Assembly (NCBI RefSeq): GCF_003073045.1
Contig: NC_037595.1
Location: 11,586,074-11,650,073 of the forward strand
From: Pomacea canaliculata
Lineage: Eukaryota; Mollusca; Gastropoda; Architaenioglossa; Ampullariidae
Reading direction: 5' to 3'
DNA: 64,000 nt
Positions 57,836-64,000 of the stretch are shown here, in pieces. Made by a program: the position numbers and the translations under genes. Positions within the stretch are counted from its first letter, which is position 1. The number at the start of each line of letters is the position of its first letter. The notes beneath the pieces were generated by a model, which was given only the letters and a program-made list of their open reading frames with translations, was not told where the DNA came from and ran no database searches.

Positions 57836-59856
57836 CCGAGTGCCGTCTCTGCGAGAGGTAGGAATCCCTGGAGGGTAGACACCCCACGGACTCACTTCAT
57901 CGAGACTGTGTTACCCAGTGCTCAACCACAGGGTGTCGTGGTGTCACCTGCTGTGCGAGTGCATGCCTTCCACTTCCTGAAGACAGATGGTAGGAATCTT
58001 AGTCTTTAGCTCTGTGTTTGTGAGTGTGTGTGTTTGTGTTTGTGTGTTTATTTGTACGTGCTTGTGTGTGTGTGTGTGTGTGTGTTGCTGAAATCTGACA
58101 CTGACATGTATTTACATTTTACATCTCAACTTCATCTTCGACGCCTTTCCATTTACACCTGAACTGTAACACAAATATTGTCTAACACTTCACTTTACAG
58201 ACAAAAGGAGTCACTTAATCCATTTACACTTTACCTCTGAACTGTAAGATGTCCATATACAGCAGTCTATAAAAAATGTTGGCCTGTGCATGTCTGTTTG
58301 TACACGACCAGGTTATCGCTCAAAACGTCACGCCTTGTCGTCTCATGACGTAAGAAACCTGATCCCCTCGGTGAACGATCTCCCTTCGATCCTGTCCTCA
58401 ACTCGCCAGGCTAACCTTTCCAAGGCCTTGAACTTTCAACCTGTTGTTCGTGCGCAGCGTGCATGACGTTCTGCAGGACAGCTGACGCTGCTCGGTCCTC
58501 GATCCGGTCCGGTGACCGCTCGTCATGCCCTCGCGCGGAGACACCCAGCTACAGCTCCTCCCGCGTGCAGCGGGCCTCTCGCCTCAACTCTATTGAGCAG
58601 GCGCGCCTGCAGCACCAGCTGCACCTGCTGGAGAAGGCCTACGTGCACCAGGCTCGGCTCACCAATCAAGACATCCGCCTCACCTCCCTGGCTCTCGAGT
58701 ACATTCAGGTGAGCAGTCCTCCTACGCGCGTGTATCTGTATTATGTGTGCGCGCGTGTGTGTGAATGAGTAATGAAGTCAATTAAATACAAAAATATGAC
58801 AATGTTCGTCACCTTCTTCAGCTGTTAGCCACTGTCTCTTGCTCCTGACGATGATGAAAACTTGACCAGTTCTCTTGCACAGGCGTGCAGTGGACACAGT
58901 CCGGAAGGTCGGGGACCTGTAAGTCCGCAAGGAGGTGAAGACACGACCCAGCAGGAAGACCCTTGCTTCTTGTACGGAGAGCGAGTAATGAGTCGCAAGG
59001 TGCGCCGCATGGCTCGTCCCCAGTCCGCCGTCGACAGGCCCATTGACCGCCGCAACCAGTCATCTGACATCTCCTCCAGCGCCTCGGTCGACGACAGTGC
59101 CGGCGTGCGAGTCAGTCTTCCTCCGCGTCCGCAAAGTAGCCCCGCCAAGGGGCGTGCGTGGGCCTGGTCGAGCGGCGAGGAGACTACGGACGGCAGCATC
59201 GGGTCAGAGGTCGACCTCGATCGGCCTCAGAGTCGCGCCTCTACGTCAGGTGCCAGCAGGCCCCCAACGCCGGGTAGAGGACGGCACTATTTTCACTGAC
59301 TCCCACCCCTGGGAGAGTCACTCCGCACCAAGCTTGGGAGGACGACACAGACGATGTGACCCGCAAACTGCTGAAGGCCCAGAAACAACAACAGCAACAA
59401 GAAGCTCAGGGACAGTTTCTACACTCGAGAGACTCTCGACGTATGCGGTTTCAGACATTTGGGAATATTTCCCGTAATCGGCTCTCGCACTTGCCATCGT
59501 CTTTGACATCTCCAGTCTCGTCTGGCCGACAAGGAAGCATCACACTGCCACCCGACACGCCCTCGGGACCTACGATGGAAGATCGGAAACCAGTCTCTCC
59601 AAAAGAGAGGCGTGCCCGGTCCGGAAGCGCAGTTCTGGGAAGAAAAGCTGGTGTGGCGGACATCATGAACCAGCCACGGGGGACCTTGTCTGCAGCGGCC
59701 TGGCGACGGCATCTCGCCAATACCCAAACTGCCTCGAGGTCTTCCGAATCCCAGAACCAGATCCTCATGGAGGCACGCAAAGGGAGGGAGAAGGAAAAGC
59801 AAGACCTCATGCAGCAGAAAGTGGAATCTTTCATTGGCCAAATTAACTTATGGTGA
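57836..59856 (+). CDS. Unrecognised Ser/Arg-rich protein with central helical segment
   Basis: Exons 57836..57989, 58458..58708, 58883..59273 and 59351..59856 join in phase with GT-AG borders and read 433 residues to TGA. The first exon may be 5' UTR, in which case the start is ATG at 58463 (MTFCRTADAARSS); otherwise upstream exons are missing. The segment SIEQARLQHQLHLLEKAYVH then QARLTNQDIRLTSLALEYIQ is a strong helix or coiled coil. A disordered Ser/Arg/Pro stretch follows (PQSAVDRPIDRRNQSSDISS), then the Gln run KAQKQQQQQEAQGQ, and finally a conserved-looking C-terminus with SAAAWRRHLANTQTASRSS and QKVESFIGQINLW. A helical start plus disordered basic body is reminiscent of CCDC190-type proteins, but that is a weak impression. 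The 77-bp last intron avoids a stop and could alternatively reflect a frameshift. Confidence 0.68.
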
Positions 59857-60475
59857 CCGGCCGATGCTGCTTTTGTTGGCCTGTTGGACAGTTGACCTCG
59901 AGATTGGCCAAAATCCTGTTCATATTGCTGACAGCCCAAGATATCGTTGATACGCCAGTTTAACACTTGTGACTTGCTCAGACCACATTCATCAACGAGG
60001 TTAACTCTTGAACTAACAGAATAACTTAACTCTTTGTGACTGCTCACATCTTTCACTCATTTTAACACTTAGTGACTTGCTGAGGCCTCATTCACTGGCA
60101 AATTGATTGACTGAGAATGCGATTATTGGCCACTTTCAACCATAACCGGCTTCACTCACTTCAATGATAAACTAATCCAAAGCCGCTATTTACTTCATTT
60201 ACTTACCGTTCGTGTCCATTGTTGATGACTTGTACCTTACAGACTTTGTTAACTACAAAGTTTAACTTGCTAATTTAACTAAACTTGGCAAAGAATCACT
60301 GCTTATTTTAAGGCTTACTGTATTGCAGAATTGCATAAATTAAGCAACTTAATGCCATCATCTCAAAGCGAAAATGTTGATGCTTGAAAATGTTTCCGCC
60401 AACGAAGGGGTTATTTCCTCTGATCTTGAGAATTAGAATCCTAAAATAATCTTGACCCACACATTAAAAAAAAAC

Positions 60476-60481
60476 AATAAA
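60476..60481 (+). terminator. Polyadenylation signal of the 57.8-59.9 kb gene
   Basis: AATAAA lies 620 bases after the stop, within AT-rich sequence. It is the first such signal on the plus strand after the coding end. Confidence 0.45.
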
Positions 60482-63400
60482 ACAATTGACTGTTAATGAA
60501 TCGCTTAACAGTTTACAGACTGAGTGTTAGTACTAGCTTTAATTTACAGTGCTTTCAATTATCAGGCTAGCGTGAAGAAAGATTTGACACGAGCATGTTG
60601 AGAGAATCCACTCTTCCCTCACACACCCAGAGTGTGAAAACGGACACAGCCTGATGAATTTTATCATGGGGTCAATGCTTTTGATGGTCCACAGAGAGTT
60701 CTGCGTCATACCTGGTTATAGAAACAATGGACGAAAATTCAGACACGTGATTTATTCCTCATTCTAACACTGCAGCTCCTTGTACTCAGGATAAACAAAA
60801 GCAGAATAAATTTTATTGTTGATGTTTATTTGAAAATGTGATGAACAAGTACAATGGTATTGGCACATCAACACCACATGCTTATAAACCAAGCAAACAA
60901 TGTGCTGACTGAAAAATTTACATAAAAACTGCAGGCTTTTACCTTGCATTTGAAGGAACCAAAGAAAACAAATCAACTGAAGAGGTTTGCAATATTGCAC
61001 AGGTTAAAATGCACAGAATAATTGATTGAGATTATAACAGAATTCTTCGCCCGTTTGTTACTAGTGCACTTCAACAAAACAACTTTATACACCTGGAAAC
61101 GAATAGTTACAAAGAATATTGTTTGCCTTTCTCATAAAATGGATGCATCTGTGTTCAGTGTTCACAAGAATGCACTGAGTATTTGGCTGTATGGTTTGCT
61201 GAGCAGGAGGCAGGAAAGGCAAAACCTACCAAAGGTCTTGACAGAAATGCAGATTCTTTTTGAGAAAGTCAATAAGGAAAGATGATCCTCCTAACAACCC
61301 TAAAACATGGGAACATCTGTGTTAGAATGTACCATGATTCATTGTATTTAATATTTCGCACCCTTGCACTATGCTTCATTAGTGAAATGCTAATGGCAAT
61401 TCAGCATGTACCACTTTTAAACTCAAGAAAATGAGCTTGTGGCAGATCACCCTGATGAGAAAGAAAATCCAGAGTTCCTAGGTTATTGTCTTTTATCATC
61501 TCATCTTATGTGACTGAAAGGATTGCTGCTAACATATGCCATATTTCTCAGTTCTCTACCCTTGGACCCACTTCTGCCTGCCTCTTCTTCCCTCCCTCAT
61601 GAGCTAAAAATACAGCCATAGAGTATTGTGCTTGTATGAACACATCATAACACATTTTTGGAGGAATCTGGGAAAGAAGTTATTAAAAAATATACAGTGG
61701 TAAGTCAGAAACAAATAACCAAGATTTACAGTCAATACAAAACCTGCCCAGTCAAAGGTAAGTGAGGAAATCATTGAACAATTAAGGAACAGAGGTAATA
61801 GGTATGAGAAGTTACTATACATTTGACCAACAGGTAAAATAGGAAATAAAAGCAATAAAAAGAACTTGCTACAAAAAAAAGACTTAATTCAAAACAAAAT
61901 ACAAATGTGAAAGGAAGCAATCGAGATGATCAAATTGCAAAACTCAAGAGCAACAATGAAAATTTAACTGCCATTTTGTGAACAGCTTGCAAGGACACAT
62001 CACGTTGAAAGCAAGCCTTAAAAAAAAATGTGACAGAATAACCCAAAGAAATCTTTTCTGTATTTCATGTTGTAGGTTTAACCATGCTTTTCAATGTGCT
62101 GTTCTCATCCTCAGGCATTTAAAGCCTAAAATGCTCCTAACTATTTATCTGCATGCAAAAACAAAATATCCAACTGCGAGTGGGAAACAGTGTGAATATG
62201 TATTAATACATCACATATTAAAAAGTATCAGACAGAATGAGGTGCAGATATGATAACTGTAACACGTTCAGTGGTTCTGATTTATGTGCATGCATGTCAT
62301 AACTCTAAATTCATCATGCTTAAGTCAACTTAAAGGACAAATTAGAAACTTAAAACCCAACTTCTAGTATACCAAATATACAATATACCAAAAATTAAAA
62401 AGAAATATTTTTTTTTAACCACCTTTAGTTTTCAACATTATTAAACAATAATATCATACAAAATGTGCCATATGACATGCTGATGCGGAGAACATTAGGA
62501 GCACATACAGTTCCAACATTCATATGGTTTGCAATACAAATCTAATGGTCCCTTGGTGCAGTTTTTGAAAACACTGACATTGCATTTCACTCTGGTACAA
62601 CTTCCATTCCATATACACCGTAAGCTACCAATCCATGTAATATATTATGTGGACATTCAGTTCAATAAAAATTAATAACAGAGGGGTTTTTTTCTTAAAC
62701 ATTTATGACAAAAAATGACTAGACAGATTTTGAGGAATTTGTTTACAAGACGAAGCAACTTGTGTCTGCTACACTATCACTTCTGCACAGCAGCATATTC
62801 TAAACGTTATTAATTTGCCTTAGTCTATTTCTGGATACCAAAACTAAATATGCATAAATACTAAAATATGGCAAAACATCCATGAAAGGACACATTCACT
62901 TTTCAATGTGTGCACACACACACACAAATACCAACACACACTTGATCTCACAAACTAGTAACAGGAAAACAGCACAAAATAATCAAAATACTGTTCCTGT
63001 ACAACAGCAAATGAGTAAGATCTTCTTAAGTCTTCAGCAAAAAGTGAAGACTTTTTATTATATTAAAGCTCCGTCTATCGAAACAATCTGTGTGTATGTG
63101 CATGCAAGATCTGGTCACGTAAACTGTAACAAAATTTGCAGATTTTTACTGCCCTCACAGAACAAAATCATCTTCAAATACCCTACAAAAGGTCGCCAGA
63201 AAACAACAGTGCAAAGCTCCTGTAGCAAAATCTTACATCAGACTAACGAAGCATATTTTGTTACAAACTCTAAAACTCTAAAGTACAGATTCAGCCACCT
63301 CAACCTTGAGCTAGCCTCATTAACTGTTCAAGTATTTATGAAAATATTATGGAAACCACCTGAGCAAAAGTAAAATATCTTGATTTCACATCTACCTTGA

Positions 63401-64000
63401 CACAAGTGATCCACACAAACTTTTTACATAAACGGTGATTTTTATAAATTCACACACAGTTTCACACATTTTAAAAGGTGAATGTTGAACAAATTCATTG
63501 TTTGTGACTATGACTGTAATTTCACAAGTGAATGCAGTTTCTCTTGGCACCATATTCCAAACTAACTTGAGAAATGATTTCATGCCTGTATTCTCTGAGT
63601 TCAATTCTCTAACTTGGTGAACTTTATCAAATCTACTAACTTGATAACAATCTCATGCCTCGCAAGAAATCTCTCAACTACAAATGACATTTTTTTAATG
63701 CAAGTACACAGCCATCAAACAGAACACACTGAAATCCAAGTTATCATATCCAACCAGTAAATCTTGGGAAAAAAGGACATTTAAAGAGATTCTTCAATTT
63801 ATTAGCACTGTCCACATCTGGTTTAATAAATCTATGAAGTACAGTACTTGTGGTATTGAGTGAATAATTTGGAATGAAGGAAAAGGCAAAATGTTTTAAG
63901 TTTGCAGGATCTAAAAGTTTTCCTTTCTACCGCAGACACCAGTTACATTAAAAGCAAACAGAAATGTGGCCATGTAGTTACTTTGACATCCATTTATCAA
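60482..64000. other. Repeat-poor AT-rich stretch, possibly a long minus-strand 3' UTR
   Basis: No open frame on either strand is protein-like and no repeat family is recognised, apart from a short (AC)n at 62911..62927. A minus-strand AATAAA at 60812..60817 lies at the left edge. Uniform AT-rich, microsatellite-poor composition over 3 kb is typical of long 3' UTRs of neuronal or signalling genes. A minus-strand gene entering from the right would fit, but its coding part is not in the window. Confidence 0.25.

Noticed and set aside
1-64000. A CRISPR array or other prokaryotic system
   Set aside because: The window is clearly animal DNA. The regular repeats found (36-bp and 27-bp units) are contiguous minisatellites without unique spacers.

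Overview
The window is animal nuclear DNA: long introns, tRNA-derived SINEs, microsatellites, and scattered small GC-richer exons in AT-rich sequence. The recognisable genes are metazoan (a rapsyn orthologue and a hydroxylysine kinase). Gene structure, the SINE load and the array of small secreted peptides suggest a lophotrochozoan, probably a gastropod mollusc. That placement is inference from general character, because no species-diagnostic sequence was identified.

Region 1 (about 1.2-11.0 kb, minus strand) holds the most unusual content: a tandem array of four small three-exon genes, here called A (1248..2543), B (5099..6317), C (7487..8316) and D (9638..10910). All four share the same build: a TATA box; a 14-nt coding first exon spelling M-x-[AT]-K and ending in phase 2; a signal-peptide exon ending in phase 1; and a last exon with the mature part. 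A, B and C encode a cysteine framework C-x-C-x3-CC-x23-CC-x-C-x2-C whose 23-residue spacer contains RRAVTL, MP[ML]VR and dibasic sites. D keeps the leader architecture but has an unrelated, cysteine-free, proline-rich tail. I do not recognise the family. The promoters of A and B are close copies carrying a perfect TGACGTCA element.

Region 2 (11-18 kb) has a 3' LINE fragment on the minus strand (about 12.18-12.87 kb), then a plus-strand hydroxylysine kinase gene (14041..17237). Its conserved reading frame is interrupted by several single-base irregularities.

Region 3 (18-46 kb) is dominated by rapsyn, the acetylcholine-receptor clustering scaffold. It has eight clean coding exons from 31787 to 45780 encoding 435 residues (N-myristoylation start, TPR-like repeats, RING-H2 finger). 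A likely non-coding first exon lies near 20.7-21.07 kb. Several perfect MEF2 consensus sites lie upstream and in the 7.9-kb intron 3, in keeping with muscle or neuronal control.

Region 4 (46-60.5 kb) has three gene candidates I cannot name, all on the plus strand: a small basic-protein gene (46670..47993), a pair of terminal exons (55387..55879), and a Ser/Arg-rich protein with a helical segment (57836..59856). A possible non-coding first exon ends at 51329, and a 261-bp inverted-repeat element with TTAA ends lies at 50299..50559. The last 3.2 kb is repeat-poor and AT-rich, and may be the long 3' UTR of a minus-strand gene outside the window.
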